Source of the DNA: Robiginitomaculum sp.
GTDB lineage: Bacteria; Pseudomonadota; Alphaproteobacteria; Caulobacterales; Maricaulaceae
Assembly (NCBI GenBank): GCA_021776525.1
Contig: JAJFFT010000004.1
Span: forward strand, 928,696 to 992,695
Direction: 5' to 3'
DNA length: 64,000 nt
The notes under the pieces are model-generated. The model did no database searches. It saw only the letters and a program-made list of their open reading frames with translations, and was not told the DNA's origin. Position numbers and translations under genes: made by a program. Shown piece by piece: positions 25,581-34,371 of this stretch. The stretch's first letter is position 1. Each line of letters begins with the position of its first letter.

Positions 25581-25612
25581 TTGTTGAAAGTGCCAATTTT
25601 TTCTATTATATT
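25581..25612 (+). promoter_or_regulatory. Candidate sigma-70 promoter of the DUF5343-HEPN pair
   Basis: TTGTTG (25581-25586) and TATTAT (25604-25609) are 17 bp apart; an overlapping pair TTGAAA/TATATT also has 17 bp. Located 30-60 bp before the DUF5343 start in an AT-rich 206-bp space with no other feature. Confidence 0.45.
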
Positions 25613-25641
25613 TATGCAGGAAGATAAAGAGCGGGTGTTAT

Positions 25642-26286
25642 ATGTCTGAATCTCTTCCATTTATAAATTCAACTGGACTAATTGATAAGATACTTATCAA
25701 AATAAAGGAGGCAAAAACCCCCGAAAGATATACTCACGATTTTCAAGGCACGGTTCTTGGTTATAGTAGTGGGAGCGCAAGGCCGTTCATCCCGCTTCTC
25801 AAAAACTTAGGATTTTTACATTCGGACGGTAAGCCAACAGAATTGTACCACCAGTTTCGTAATGATAGCCTGAGTGGCGCTGCTATGGCTGCAGGCCTAA
25901 AGATAGGTTATGCGCCGCTTTTTAAAGCTAATGAATACGCTAACAAGCTTACAAAGGAAAAGCTCAAGAGCCAAATAATTCAAATTACGGGTCTTTCATC
26001 AACAGCTAAAAGCGTTAATACGATAGTAAGTACGTTTGAAGGCCTAAAAAAATATGCTGACTTCGACGCCTTGTCAGATGAAGTAGCCGTCAGTGATGAT
26101 AAGGATGTGCCGGATGCGTCTTATAAAGAAAGTCTTGGCAACAATCAAGGAGATGCCCTGCCAGTTTTAGCGCAAGGTAGGGGAATGAATTTATCATACA
26201 CCATAAATTTAAACTTACCCCAAAGTAAGGACCCTGAAGTCTTCAATGCAATATTCAAGAGTTTGAAAGAAAATTTATTGAGCTAG
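25642..26286 (+). CDS. DUF5343 family protein
   Basis: Protein of 214 aa. The first 125 residues match the DUF5343 pattern: KIKEAKTPERYTHDFQGTVLG, RPFIPLLKNLGFLHSDGKPTELYHQFRND and the later helix pair. The domain has a winged-helix-like look; its function is unknown. The tail (residues 135-214) is polar and ends in two strands (LSYTINLNLPQSKDPEV). Only 4 bp separate it from the HEPN gene, so the two are expressed together. Base composition is clearly more AT-rich than the neighbours, a sign of transfer. The pairing suggests a regulator or antitoxin-like partner, an inference. Confidence 0.8.
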   Translation: MSESLPFINSTGLIDKILIKIKEAKTPERYTHDFQGTVLGYSSGSARPFIPLLKNLGFLHSDGKPTELYHQFRNDSLSGAAMAAGLKIGYAPLFKANEYANKLTKEKLKSQIIQITGLSSTAKSVNTIVSTFEGLKKYADFDALSDEVAVSDDKDVPDASYKESLGNNQGDALPVLAQGRGMNLSYTINLNLPQSKDPEVFNAIFKSLKENLLS

Positions 26287-26290
26287 GAAT

Positions 26291-26875
26291 ATGCCAAAAA
26301 CCGTAGATGATATATTACGAAATTTTGGCATGGCGAATTTACTTGCTGAGGCGTCACTGAGTGAAGTCGAAAGAGAGCATTCTATAGATCTGGAAAGAAG
26401 TTTTGGTGATACGAATCTAGATGAGACGTATTTCCCCCAATTCGATGAGAAGATCAGATCTCAAGCTGCCAAAATGGCTGCTCATTACGAAATTTTTTAT
26501 TGCCTCGAACAAACTATCCGTTTGTTGATCAGTGAACGTTTGTCAGAATATGATGAAGATTGGTGGGATACGAAGATACCGCAACAAGTAAAAACCGAAG
26601 CTAAAAAGCGTCATGAAGACGAAGTCAATAAAGGGATAACGCCACGATCTTTCGATTTAATTGACTACACTAATTTTGGTGAACTATCTGTTATTATTGA
26701 TACTAATTGGGGGGATTCTTTCAATGACATTTTCTCAAGCAAAGCTGCTATTCGATCGGTACTATCGATGCTTAATACTTTGCGGGGCCCAATAGCACAT
26801 TGTGGAGCTCTTGCAGATGATGAGATCACCCGTCTACATTTAACTCTTCGTTCTTTGTTCCGTCTAATGGAGTGA
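26291..26875 (+). CDS. Swt1-type HEPN domain protein, probable RNase toxin
   Basis: Protein of 194 aa, mostly helical. The C-terminal part (residues about 60-190) fits the Swt1 HEPN family: EIFYCLEQTIRLLISERL as an early helix, a DWW segment and the key motif R165-GPIA-H170 (RX4H), the catalytic signature of HEPN RNases, followed by CGALADDEITRLHLTL. HEPN proteins with this motif often cut RNA in toxin-antitoxin, abortive-infection or CRISPR-linked systems. The gene has a GGAA site 4 bp after the DUF5343 stop. The likely role is a defence module with its partner; activity is untested. Confidence 0.82.
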   Translation: MPKTVDDILRNFGMANLLAEASLSEVEREHSIDLERSFGDTNLDETYFPQFDEKIRSQAAKMAAHYEIFYCLEQTIRLLISERLSEYDEDWWDTKIPQQVKTEAKKRHEDEVNKGITPRSFDLIDYTNFGELSVIIDTNWGDSFNDIFSSKAAIRSVLSMLNTLRGPIAHCGALADDEITRLHLTLRSLFRLME

Positions 26876-27175
26876 CTAGAATTACGTTACACCAAACAGG
26901 CCCCTTTCTGAGCCTGCGTCGACACCTCGCCCGTTCCTTCGACATGCCTAGGATGAGAGCAGGCGAGGATTTAATCTGCTAATTCCTGACTCCCGCTTCT
27001 GCTCTTTCTTTTCAATCTAAAACCCAGCTCATGTCATCTCGGGAAAAAGATAGTTTTGTTCGGGACCCATGGGCATTGAATGTGCATACCCCAAAGGCCT
27101 CGCGAAAACGTGTTTTGTTGCTTGTCAGTGATCTGGCCTATGGTGCGGCGAAATTTGGGGCAATCGGGGCGCACC
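26876..27175. other. Gene-poor space with one hairpin
   Basis: About 300 bp after the HEPN gene. It has a 7-bp inverted repeat (CCTCGCC at 26925-26931, GGCGAGG at 26962-26968) around a segment reading CTTCGACATGCCTAGGATGAG, which looks like a degenerate intergenic repeat unit. A 52-codon frame from ATG 27031 to 27189 (MSSREKDSFVRDPWALNVHT...) has no ribosome site and no recognised relatives; I give it little weight. Confidence 0.4.
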
Positions 27176-28033
27176 ATGAACTTTCTTAAATCCATATACG
27201 TTATGGCGTTTATAATGTTTGCACTTGGCATCAGTATTTACGCAGGCATGAGGCTGGCCAAAGGCGGCGACATTTTGGCATGGGGCGGCGTATTGCTGGT
27301 TGCTGCGCCCTTCATGATCAGATTGAATTTGCTCTTGCTTTTGAAAGATACCGCCCGGACCAGTGCGCGTTTTCCCATCTTTATTGCTCTTGGCATTGTC
27401 GGCATGGGCATGAGCTTTTATGCAGGCATGAGCGGCGCCGGTATGCAGGCCTTTGCACTTGCGCTCGGCGGGTTTGTTGGGTTCCTGATTTACAGCTTTT
27501 GGTATTCCTCTTTCACGGGACGCGGCAGTGGCATGTTGAAACCCGGCCAGACGCTGGCGCAATTCGTGCTGCGCAATGTTGATGGCGAAAAAATAAACTC
27601 GACAGATTTACGTGGCCGCCCGCATATTTTCATGTTTTTTCGCGGCAATTGGTGCCCGCTCTGCATGGCGCAAATTAAAGAGCTGGCCCAAGCCTATCAA
27701 CAAATCGAGGCCTGCGGTGCCCGTGTGGCCTTGGTGGCCCCCCAACCGCATCGAAATACCAAGGCCTTGGCCAAAAAGTTTGATGTGGATTTTGATTTCT
27801 ATACCGATAAAGGCAATAAGGCGGCGCGTATATTGGGTATCGCCAATGCCTGGGGGACGCCGTTTGGCATGCAGGTTCTGGGTTATTCCAGCGAAACGGT
27901 TCTGCCGACAGTGATCATTACCGACCCGGACGGCGTTATTTTGTGGGCCGATGAAACCGATAATTATCGTGTTCGGCCAGAGCCTGAAACCTTCTTATCG
28001 GTGTTGCGCAACCACGGATTTGCCCCGGCCTAA
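27176..28033 (+). CDS. Membrane-anchored AhpC/TSA-family redoxin
   Basis: Protein of 285 aa with four N-terminal membrane segments (residues about 5-120) and a C-terminal thioredoxin-fold domain of peroxiredoxin type. The active-site motif is WCPLC in FRGNWCPLCMAQ, which fits disulfide reductase or peroxiredoxin-like members. The start at 27176 is chosen because the upstream extension crosses non-coding sequence and because the first membrane helix begins right after it. The domain could face cytoplasm or periplasm; the topology is not resolved. It ends convergent with maiA, overlapping by 4 bp. Confidence 0.82.
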   Translation: MNFLKSIYVMAFIMFALGISIYAGMRLAKGGDILAWGGVLLVAAPFMIRLNLLLLLKDTARTSARFPIFIALGIVGMGMSFYAGMSGAGMQAFALALGGFVGFLIYSFWYSSFTGRGSGMLKPGQTLAQFVLRNVDGEKINSTDLRGRPHIFMFFRGNWCPLCMAQIKELAQAYQQIEACGARVALVAPQPHRNTKALAKKFDVDFDFYTDKGNKAARILGIANAWGTPFGMQVLGYSSETVLPTVIITDPDGVILWADETDNYRVRPEPETFLSVLRNHGFAPA

Positions 28034-28683
28034 AGGGCATCGGGCTGGTTTGCGGGGTGCGCCGCGATAAACGCGGGGTGAGTAGCGCATGTTGCGTCAA
28101 TGTTTGCTATTATTGGATAGGGCGTTAAATCGACCTTGAACCTTCGGGCCGCGAACACTTGCGGGATCAGGGTGCATTCGGCCAGTCCGGGCATATCGCC
28201 AAAGCAATATTGGCTGCGGTTTTGATCCGCCTTGAGTGTGGATTCAAGCGCCGCAAAGCCATCATTGATCCATCGTGCAATCCACGACAGAACAGCATCC
28301 TGATCAGCGTGAAAATCACTTTTCAAGGCGTTGAGAATACGCAAATTATTGATCGGGTGTATATCGCACGCCACCAGTGCGGCCATGGCGCGTACACGGG
28401 CGCGATCATAAAGGTCTGTGGGGAGCAAAGCTGGATCAGGCCATTTTTCCTCAATCCATTCCAGCACGGCCGGGGATTGGGTCAGTGTATGCCCTTCTAT
28501 GGTCAGGGCCGGTGCCAGCCCTTGCGGGTTGATGGCCAAATAGCCCTTGGATTTATGTTCGCCTTTGAGAAGATTAACCGGGATATATTCAAACTCTACA
28601 CCTTTGAGGTGCAGTGCAATGCGTACCCTGTGCGAGGTTCCGCTGCGGTAATAATTGAATAATTTGATCACCTGAATCTCCAT
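28030..28683 (-). CDS. maiA: Maleylacetoacetate isomerase (zeta-class GST)
   Basis: Protein of 217 aa that isomerises maleylacetoacetate to fumarylacetoacetate with glutathione in tyrosine breakdown. It begins KLFNYYRSGTSHRVRIAL, the zeta-class N-terminal motif, with NPQGLAPAL and TQSPAVLEWIEE of the glutathione site and LAECTLIPQVFAARR in the helical half. ATG 28683 is preferred to the frame's earliest start. Divergent from 4-hydroxyphenylpyruvate dioxygenase, which supports the homogentisate pathway; homogentisate dioxygenase and fumarylacetoacetase are not in the window. Confidence 0.9.
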   Translation of the reverse strand: MEIQVIKLFNYYRSGTSHRVRIALHLKGVEFEYIPVNLLKGEHKSKGYLAINPQGLAPALTIEGHTLTQSPAVLEWIEEKWPDPALLPTDLYDRARVRAMAALVACDIHPINNLRILNALKSDFHADQDAVLSWIARWINDGFAALESTLKADQNRSQYCFGDMPGLAECTLIPQVFAARRFKVDLTPYPIIANIDATCATHPAFIAAHPANQPDAL

Positions 28684-28776
28684 GCAGAAAAGTAGTTGCA
28701 TTTGTTACTAATTGGACGCATCTTACCGTCAAAGACTGGCGCACACATGCGCTTTTTTGCGAGATGGAGCAAGAGA

Positions 28777-29826
28777 ATGGCAGATCTGTTTGAAAACCCG
28801 CTGGGCACGCGCGGCTTTGCGTTTGTCGAGTTTACCTCTGAAAACCCGGATGAACTGGCACTGTTGTTTGAAAACATGGGTTTTACAGCCGTGGCCAAAC
28901 ACAAAACCCGCGATGTTATTCGCTATCAACAGGGCAAAGCCGACTTTTTGCTGAACCGCGAAACAACGGGTCAGGCCAGCGCCTTTCAGGGGCTGCACAA
29001 AGGTGGTGCCAATGCCATGGGGTTTTTGGTTGATGATGCCAAAACAGCCTACAAAGGGGCCGTTGAACGCGGCGCAAAGCCCGCCGGTGGCGGCGTTTGG
29101 ACCGACGCGCTGCCTGCCATCGAAGGGATTGGCGGCTCTTTGATTTATCTGATGAGTGTTGCAGATCGTGATGCTTTTTACGCCAATGAATTTACACCGA
29201 TTGCCGGCAGCGCTGATAACGGTAATGATCTGGGTTTCACCTATATCGACCATTTGACGCACAATGTGCATCGCGGCCAGATGGAATTTTGGGGCAAGTT
29301 TTACGAAGACGTCTTCGGCTTTCGCCAAATCCGCTATTTCGACATCGAAGGTAAATTAACCGGGCTGATCTCCAAGGCCATGACCTCAGCAGATGGAAAT
29401 ATCCGCATCCCCTTGAACGAATCGCGTGATGACAAATCACAAATCGAGGAATTTTTGCACGAATTTAATGGCGAAGGCATCCAACACATCGCCATTGCCT
29501 CTAACCAGATCTTTGATTCCGTTGATGGCCTGTTGGCCAATGGTCTGGATTTGCAGGACACACCAGACAGTTATTTCGAGTTGATTGACGAACGCCTGCC
29601 CGGACATGGAGAGGATGTTGCAGAATTGCGCAAGCGGCGCATTTTGATTGATGGTGCACCAACCGAGGGGCAGGGCCTGTTATTGCAGATTTTCTCTAAA
29701 ACCGTCATCGGGCCGGTGTTCTTTGAATTTATTCAACGCAAGGGCAATGAAGGTTTCGGCGAAGGTAATTTTCAGGCCTTGTTTGATTCCATTGAACTTG
29801 ATCAGGTTCGCCGTGGAGTCATCTAG
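28777..29826 (+). CDS. hpd: 4-hydroxyphenylpyruvate dioxygenase
   Basis: Non-haem iron enzyme of 349 aa that converts 4-hydroxyphenylpyruvate to homogentisate. Two vicinal-oxygen-chelate modules are visible; iron ligands lie in DHLTHNV, GIQHIAIAS and FFEFIQRKG, and the substrate-site segments around GHGEDVAELRKRRILIDG and LLLQIFSKT are present. Length fits bacterial HPPD (about 350-360). ATG 28777 follows GGAGCAAGAG, so the 27 residues upstream in the frame are not coding. Divergent from maiA, leaving a 93-bp shared promoter region. Confidence 0.95.
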   Translation: MADLFENPLGTRGFAFVEFTSENPDELALLFENMGFTAVAKHKTRDVIRYQQGKADFLLNRETTGQASAFQGLHKGGANAMGFLVDDAKTAYKGAVERGAKPAGGGVWTDALPAIEGIGGSLIYLMSVADRDAFYANEFTPIAGSADNGNDLGFTYIDHLTHNVHRGQMEFWGKFYEDVFGFRQIRYFDIEGKLTGLISKAMTSADGNIRIPLNESRDDKSQIEEFLHEFNGEGIQHIAIASNQIFDSVDGLLANGLDLQDTPDSYFELIDERLPGHGEDVAELRKRRILIDGAPTEGQGLLLQIFSKTVIGPVFFEFIQRKGNEGFGEGNFQALFDSIELDQVRRGVI

Positions 29827-29852
29827 GCGCTATGCAATGGGTGTAACACCAT

Positions 29853-30692
29853 ATGTTGGTTAGCGAGCGCGATATTGAGACCTATGAACGTGACGGCGTC
29901 GTGTACTTGCGTGATGTCTTTGACGAACAATGGGTTTCGCTCTTATCGGACTGGACAGAGCGGGCGATGGCGGCCCCAGGCCCGGACGCAGAAGAGTACA
30001 CCAGGGCCGGGAAGCCGGGGCGCGCCTTTAATGATCTGGACTTGGCCCGGCGTCATGACGGGTTTCGCGACTTTGTGCATCACGCGCCTGCGGCGCAAAT
30101 TTGCGGAACGATAATGCGCAGTTCAAAGGCCAACTTTTTCTATGACCAATTGATTGTCAAAGAGCCCGGCACCAGCGAGCGTACACCATGGCATCAGGAC
30201 CAACCCTATTGGGCCGTGAGCGGGCGACAGGTTTGTTCGATCTGGTTGCCGCTTGATCCGATCTCAAAAGAGGTCTGTGTGCAATATGTTGCGGGCTCGC
30301 ACCATTGGCCGGCACACAACCCGCATCATTTTAAGGACGATAGTCCATATGAAGACACGGGCTTGCCAGAACTGGCCGATATTGATGCCAATCTGAGCCA
30401 TTACGATATAAAAACCTGGGATATGCAGCCCGGCGATTGTCTGGTCTTTCAGGCGATGATTGTTCATGGCGCACCGGGCAACCCTGCTGATACGCGCCGC
30501 CGGGCTCTGGCGACGCGCTGGACGGGGGACGACGCACGGTATTATCTGCGGGGCGGCGAAGTAGGGATACCCACACGTGACCCGGGGTTGGCAAATGACG
30601 AGATAATGGATTGCGACGATTTTCCAGTGATTTGGCGCGCAAACCCTGAACCTTTAACCCCAAATGGAGAGCACCATGTCCATAAACCTTAA
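29853..30692 (+). CDS. Phytanoyl-CoA dioxygenase (PhyH)-family oxygenase
   Basis: Fe(II)/2-oxoglutarate oxygenase-like protein of 279 aa. The iron facial triad is visible as H-x-D in PWHQDQPYW (about residue 112) and the distal histidine in VHGAPGN; an arginine for 2-oxoglutarate lies in RRRALATRW. PhyH members hydroxylate lipids or small metabolites; the substrate is unknown. It follows hpd by 26 bp and its 3' end overlaps the VOC gene by 17 bp, so it belongs to this operon. Confidence 0.87.
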   Translation: MLVSERDIETYERDGVVYLRDVFDEQWVSLLSDWTERAMAAPGPDAEEYTRAGKPGRAFNDLDLARRHDGFRDFVHHAPAAQICGTIMRSSKANFFYDQLIVKEPGTSERTPWHQDQPYWAVSGRQVCSIWLPLDPISKEVCVQYVAGSHHWPAHNPHHFKDDSPYEDTGLPELADIDANLSHYDIKTWDMQPGDCLVFQAMIVHGAPGNPADTRRRALATRWTGDDARYYLRGGEVGIPTRDPGLANDEIMDCDDFPVIWRANPEPLTPNGEHHVHKP

Positions 30693-31209
30693 ACGTATTC
30701 ATCATGTGGCTTATCGTTGTAAAGACGCCAAACAGACCGTCGAGTTTTACCAGCGGGTTCTGAATATGGATTTTGTTCTGGCGATTGCCGAAAATGAAGT
30801 GCCATCTACCAAAGCACCCGATCCGTATATGCATATTTTTATGGATGCGGGCATGGGTAATGTTCTGGCGTTTTTTGAACTGCCAACGCAAAAAGAAATG
30901 GGCCGCGACCAGAACACCCCGGACTGGGTGCAGCACATTGCCTTTGAAGTGGAAAGTGTTGACGCATTGATGGAGGCCAAAAAACAGGTCGAGGCCGAAG
31001 GTCTGGACGTTGTGGGGCCAACCAATCACGGCATATTCAAGTCCATTTACTTTTTCGATCCGAATGGACACCGGCTGGAACTGGCGGCAAACACCCATAC
31101 ACCAGCGCAGATGGACGAGCTGCACCGGGTTGCCCCCGATATGCTGGAAGAGTGGGCCCGCACCAAAAAAGCGCCGCGTCATGCGGCATGGTTGCACGAG
31201 CAGGACTAG
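30676..31209 (+). CDS. VOC (glyoxalase/bleomycin-resistance) family protein
   Basis: Protein of 177 aa from ATG 30676 (GGAG site; ATG 30664 lies 12 bp upstream). It has one vicinal-oxygen-chelate domain with likely metal ligands in RIHHVAYRCKD, WVQHIAFEVES and GHRLELAANTH. Such proteins include dioxygenases, epimerases and resistance proteins. The conserved C-terminal extension (MLEEWARTKKAPRHAAWL) is found in fosfomycin-type relatives of ring-cleavage enzymes, but I cannot choose a reaction. Last gene of the hpd-PhyH run. Confidence 0.82.
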   Translation: MSINLKRIHHVAYRCKDAKQTVEFYQRVLNMDFVLAIAENEVPSTKAPDPYMHIFMDAGMGNVLAFFELPTQKEMGRDQNTPDWVQHIAFEVESVDALMEAKKQVEAEGLDVVGPTNHGIFKSIYFFDPNGHRLELAANTHTPAQMDELHRVAPDMLEEWARTKKAPRHAAWLHEQD

Positions 31210-31246
31210 ACATTGCTTTTCGATATAACATTACTGGCGGCTTGCG

Positions 31247-31262
31247 ACTTCCTTGCGGAAGT
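31247..31262 (+). terminator. Possible weak terminator
   Basis: Stem ACTTCC-TTGC-GGAAGT followed by TTAATT, 38 bp after the VOC gene and before the outer-membrane receptor gene. Short stem and poor T-run make this tentative. Confidence 0.35.
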
Positions 31263-31348
31263 TTAATTCACCTTTCTTTTTAGTAACTTGAGAACATTTT
31301 CGGCCCAGTGCAACTGATAGGCAACAGTTATGCACAGGGTCAATTATT

Positions 31349-33475
31349 ATGCTTCATCCAAACACGTTATTGTGGTCTTCGGCTTTATCGCTTCTTTGGT
31401 CACCCGTTTGGATAAACGCAGCACAGGCACAAGACGCCAATGACGAGGACGGGGTTGCTTCATGCCCCGTTAAGTGCGAGCCGACCCCGGAAACGTCCAG
31501 TGCGGTAACGGCATATCAGCCAGACTTTTTTTCCACCTATAACCCGGTCACGGCGCTGGATATGGTGCGCCAGGTGCCGGGATTTTCAATCAGCAATGGG
31601 GAACAGGCGCGCGGCTTTGGTGGCACTGCGGGCAATGTCCTTGTCAACGGCGAACGCCCCAGCACAAAATCTAATAATCTGGAAGAAATCCTTCAACGCA
31701 TCGCGCTCAGCCGGGTTGTGCGCATTGAATTGATCCGTGGATCCATGCCGGGCATCGATATGCGCGGGCTGTCTCGTGTTGTGAACGTTGTGTTGTGCGA
31801 ATGCAGCGAAGGCGGGCAGGGGACTTTTAATGCAAAGAGCACATTGCGCGGCCGGCGCATTTTTTTTACGGGCGAAGCTACATACGCCCTGCGCCTCTTT
31901 GATGCTGACGTGACGCTCAGCCTGCAACGTAATGGCAATGGCCGCCGGATAAAAGGGTTTGAAGATGTGCGTGATCAACTTGGTCAGTTGACGCAACGTC
32001 GTGACGAACAGGCCCAGGTCTGGTTTCGGGAGTGGCAGCCAACCTTCTCCGTTGAGAAAAAGTTCGAAAATGGCGATGCTCTGCGCTTGAACGGAAAATA
32101 CTGGAACTGGATGTGGGATTTAAACCTGGTGAGGCAGATTAGCGTTGAACAAAACAGTGCGTTAGCGCCCGGTGGGTTCGACTTTGTTAAGGCGGATAAT
32201 AAAGGCTATGGCTATGAAATCGGAGGCGATTATGAACGCGCAATATCCCCGAACCGCTCCGCCAAGCTCATCTTTGTGAACACCCTGAGGGTGAATAATT
32301 TCTTTGATACATCCGACGATTTTTCGGCTGTTGGTTTTACCCAGGGTTTTCAGGTTGATGTTTCAGAACGCCGCAAAGAAACAATATTGCGCCTGCTTTA
32401 TGATTGGACGTTAAATGGGCGGCATACGGTTCAGTTCGGAACCGAAGGTGCCTTGAATTCAAGACTGGCAGGTACGGATATTTTTCAAAACCTTGGCTTA
32501 GGGTTTGTTCAAATTCCGCTCCCCGTGTCCAATACAAAAGTCAGCGAAAAACGGGGCGAGGTCTTTGGGTCATGGGTGTACACCCCCACATCAAAGCTGA
32601 CGTTGGAATCGGGCCTGCGTTACGAGATATCTGAAATATCGCAAAGCGGTGATGCCAGTCGCAAGCGCACCTTCAAATTCCCCAAACCCTCATTCAGTGC
32701 GACATGGAATGTTTCGTTAAAAGACCAATTGCGAGCCTCAATGGAGCGTAAGGTCGCCCAACTGAACTTTGGGGATTTTGTTTCTAGTGTCAATTTGACC
32801 GACTCGCTAACCAATGTCGGCAATCCTGAACTGGAGCCGGATCGGACCTGGGCCTTTGAAACATCATGGGAGCGCCGCTTTGGTGCAAAGGGTTCTGTAA
32901 ACCTGAAATATCACTATGACTGGATCAGTCAGGCGCAGGGCCTCGTGCCGATCAATAACACCTTTGATGCGATCGGTAATCTGGGCAATGCTACGCGCTG
33001 GTTTGTTAATGTGCAGGCGCGTTTGCCCCTGGATTCTATTGGCCTTTCCAATGCAACATTGGACGCCAATGTCACAATCAAGGATTCGTCGGTCATCGAC
33101 CCCGTGACCGGGCAGTCGCGCATCATCGGTGATGAAGAGCCTCGAAGATGGTCTCTGGATTTTCGCCAAGACCTGAATGCAATCAAAATGGCATGGGGCT
33201 GGAATTATCAAAATGGGCCGACCTTTAAGCAATTTCGCCTCTTTGAAAAACGAACCATAGATCGCGGATACGGAAACCTGGACGCCTTTATAGAAACCAC
33301 ACGCATTAAGGGCATGACGATAACCGCCGCCGTGGACAATATTCTGGAACAGAAAAACAAACGGACGCGTGTGTTTTTTGACGGCTCCCGAGCCAATGGC
33401 ATTGTGGCCAGCACGGCTGTGCGCACCCGTGAAACTGGTCGTGTTTATTCGATCACTGTCAAAGGCACGTTTTAA
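31349..33475 (+). CDS. TonB-dependent outer-membrane receptor
   Basis: Protein of 708 aa. Signal peptide at residues 1-28 (ending AAQAQ), plug domain near 60-150 (VTALDMVRQVPGFSI, GNVLVNGERPSTKSNN, RIELIRGSMPGIDMRG) and a long C-terminal region rich in alternating aromatic residues, typical of a 22-strand barrel, ending in phenylalanine (TVKGTF). The substrate is not evident; no clear TonB box is visible. The DNA encodes two cysteines near the N-terminus (CPVKCE). It overlaps the convergent VOC gene by 4 bp. Confidence 0.9.
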   Translation: MLHPNTLLWSSALSLLWSPVWINAAQAQDANDEDGVASCPVKCEPTPETSSAVTAYQPDFFSTYNPVTALDMVRQVPGFSISNGEQARGFGGTAGNVLVNGERPSTKSNNLEEILQRIALSRVVRIELIRGSMPGIDMRGLSRVVNVVLCECSEGGQGTFNAKSTLRGRRIFFTGEATYALRLFDADVTLSLQRNGNGRRIKGFEDVRDQLGQLTQRRDEQAQVWFREWQPTFSVEKKFENGDALRLNGKYWNWMWDLNLVRQISVEQNSALAPGGFDFVKADNKGYGYEIGGDYERAISPNRSAKLIFVNTLRVNNFFDTSDDFSAVGFTQGFQVDVSERRKETILRLLYDWTLNGRHTVQFGTEGALNSRLAGTDIFQNLGLGFVQIPLPVSNTKVSEKRGEVFGSWVYTPTSKLTLESGLRYEISEISQSGDASRKRTFKFPKPSFSATWNVSLKDQLRASMERKVAQLNFGDFVSSVNLTDSLTNVGNPELEPDRTWAFETSWERRFGAKGSVNLKYHYDWISQAQGLVPINNTFDAIGNLGNATRWFVNVQARLPLDSIGLSNATLDANVTIKDSSVIDPVTGQSRIIGDEEPRRWSLDFRQDLNAIKMAWGWNYQNGPTFKQFRLFEKRTIDRGYGNLDAFIETTRIKGMTITAAVDNILEQKNKRTRVFFDGSRANGIVASTAVRTRETGRVYSITVKGTF

Positions 33476-33858
33476 GGTTTTACGCGCCACGGCGGATCTA
33501 GGCGGTTTTTCCCAGCAAAATAGAGGCAGATTTTATTGCCCGATGGGTCGTACAGCCAGGCTTCACGCCAGAGCCAGCTTTGGTCCTTAGGCGAGGATAT
33601 AAATGAGGTGCCTTTGCTTTTCAAAGCCTCAACCATTTGATCAAGGGCGTTTGCGCTGTCCAGCTCCAGATATATTTTCGGACAAGGGCCTTCAGGTGTG
33701 GTCTTGACGTGCGACAGGGACAAAGTGGTTCCACCTTCTGGCGCCTGAAGACGCGCATAATCGGCGCTATCGACAATCAGTATAAACCCAAGCTTGAGAT
33801 AGAAGTCACGGGTTGCCAGAAGATCAACAGCGGGCAGTGTGATTTGGTTCAGCCTCAT
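33472..33858 (-). CDS. VOC family protein
   Basis: Protein of 128 aa with the beta-alpha-beta-beta-beta pattern of glyoxalase-like proteins: RLNQITLPAVDLLATRDFYLKLGF at the start and WLYDPSGNKICLYFAG near the end. Metal ligands of true glyoxalases are not all present, so binding rather than catalysis is possible. Overlaps the next upstream gene by 4 bp; the pair is transcribed together. Confidence 0.82.
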   Translation of the reverse strand: MRLNQITLPAVDLLATRDFYLKLGFILIVDSADYARLQAPEGGTTLSLSHVKTTPEGPCPKIYLELDSANALDQMVEALKSKGTSFISSPKDQSWLWREAWLYDPSGNKICLYFAGKNRLDPPWRVKP

Positions 33859-34295
33859 GATACAGGCTTTACAACTGGGTCATCCTCATTGCGTTCTGCC
33901 GGGTCATCACTCAGATATTCGACAAATTCAAACTCCAGACCCGCAGCGTCAATATAATAAACATTGCGCCGATACCCCATGGTTTGCAGGGCCACACTGG
34001 GCGCGTATCCATGTTTGCTTAACCGTTTTACCAGCCGTTCAATACCGGTGACGGTAAAACCAAGATGGGCCAACCCTTGCGCATGGCCTTTAAGGTCTCG
34101 CGGATCACCGACGCCATTATCATTCAGCGTTATGAAGGTGTGATCATCGCCAAAGTGCAACCAGTTTCGCAGCTTACCCGACCATTCAGATTGCCCTTCA
34201 GAGCGGACACGCCAGTGTGGAAATGCACATTGCAAGAATGAAAGGGTTGGTTGCATGTCTTTGACAACAATATTGGCATGTTCAAGGCGGATCAT
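33855..34295 (-). CDS. VOC family protein
   Basis: Protein of 146 aa from ATG 34295, chosen because GGAGCG lies 8 nt upstream and because the earlier ATG at 34307 would start inside the operator. The fold is seen from RLEHANIVVKDMQPTLSFL at the start and YIDAAGLEFEFVEYLSDD near the end. It is the first gene of a two-gene operon divergent from a SufR-like regulator. Its partner VOC protein overlaps it by 4 bp; they might form a heterodimer. Confidence 0.83.
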   Translation of the reverse strand: MIRLEHANIVVKDMQPTLSFLQCAFPHWRVRSEGQSEWSGKLRNWLHFGDDHTFITLNDNGVGDPRDLKGHAQGLAHLGFTVTGIERLVKRLSKHGYAPSVALQTMGYRRNVYYIDAAGLEFEFVEYLSDDPAERNEDDPVVKPVS

Positions 34296-34306
34296 AATGC
34301 GCTCCA

Positions 34307-34330
34307 TATATAAAGTATAAACTTTATATA
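34307..34330. promoter_or_regulatory. Candidate operator between VOC pair and SufR-like regulator
   Basis: Perfect 10-bp inverted repeat TATATAAAGT-ATAA-ACTTTATATA in the divergent intergenic space. Its position fits control of both the VOC operon and the regulator gene. It also resembles overlapping -10 elements, so part of it could be promoter sequence. Confidence 0.6.
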
Positions 34331-34371
34331 ATGGCGCTTGATTAGCAAAGATAGTGCTTTATAAAAGAAAA

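Noticed and set aside
27031..27189. 52-residue open frame
   Set aside because: No ribosome site, overlaps the redoxin start, and no recognised relatives.
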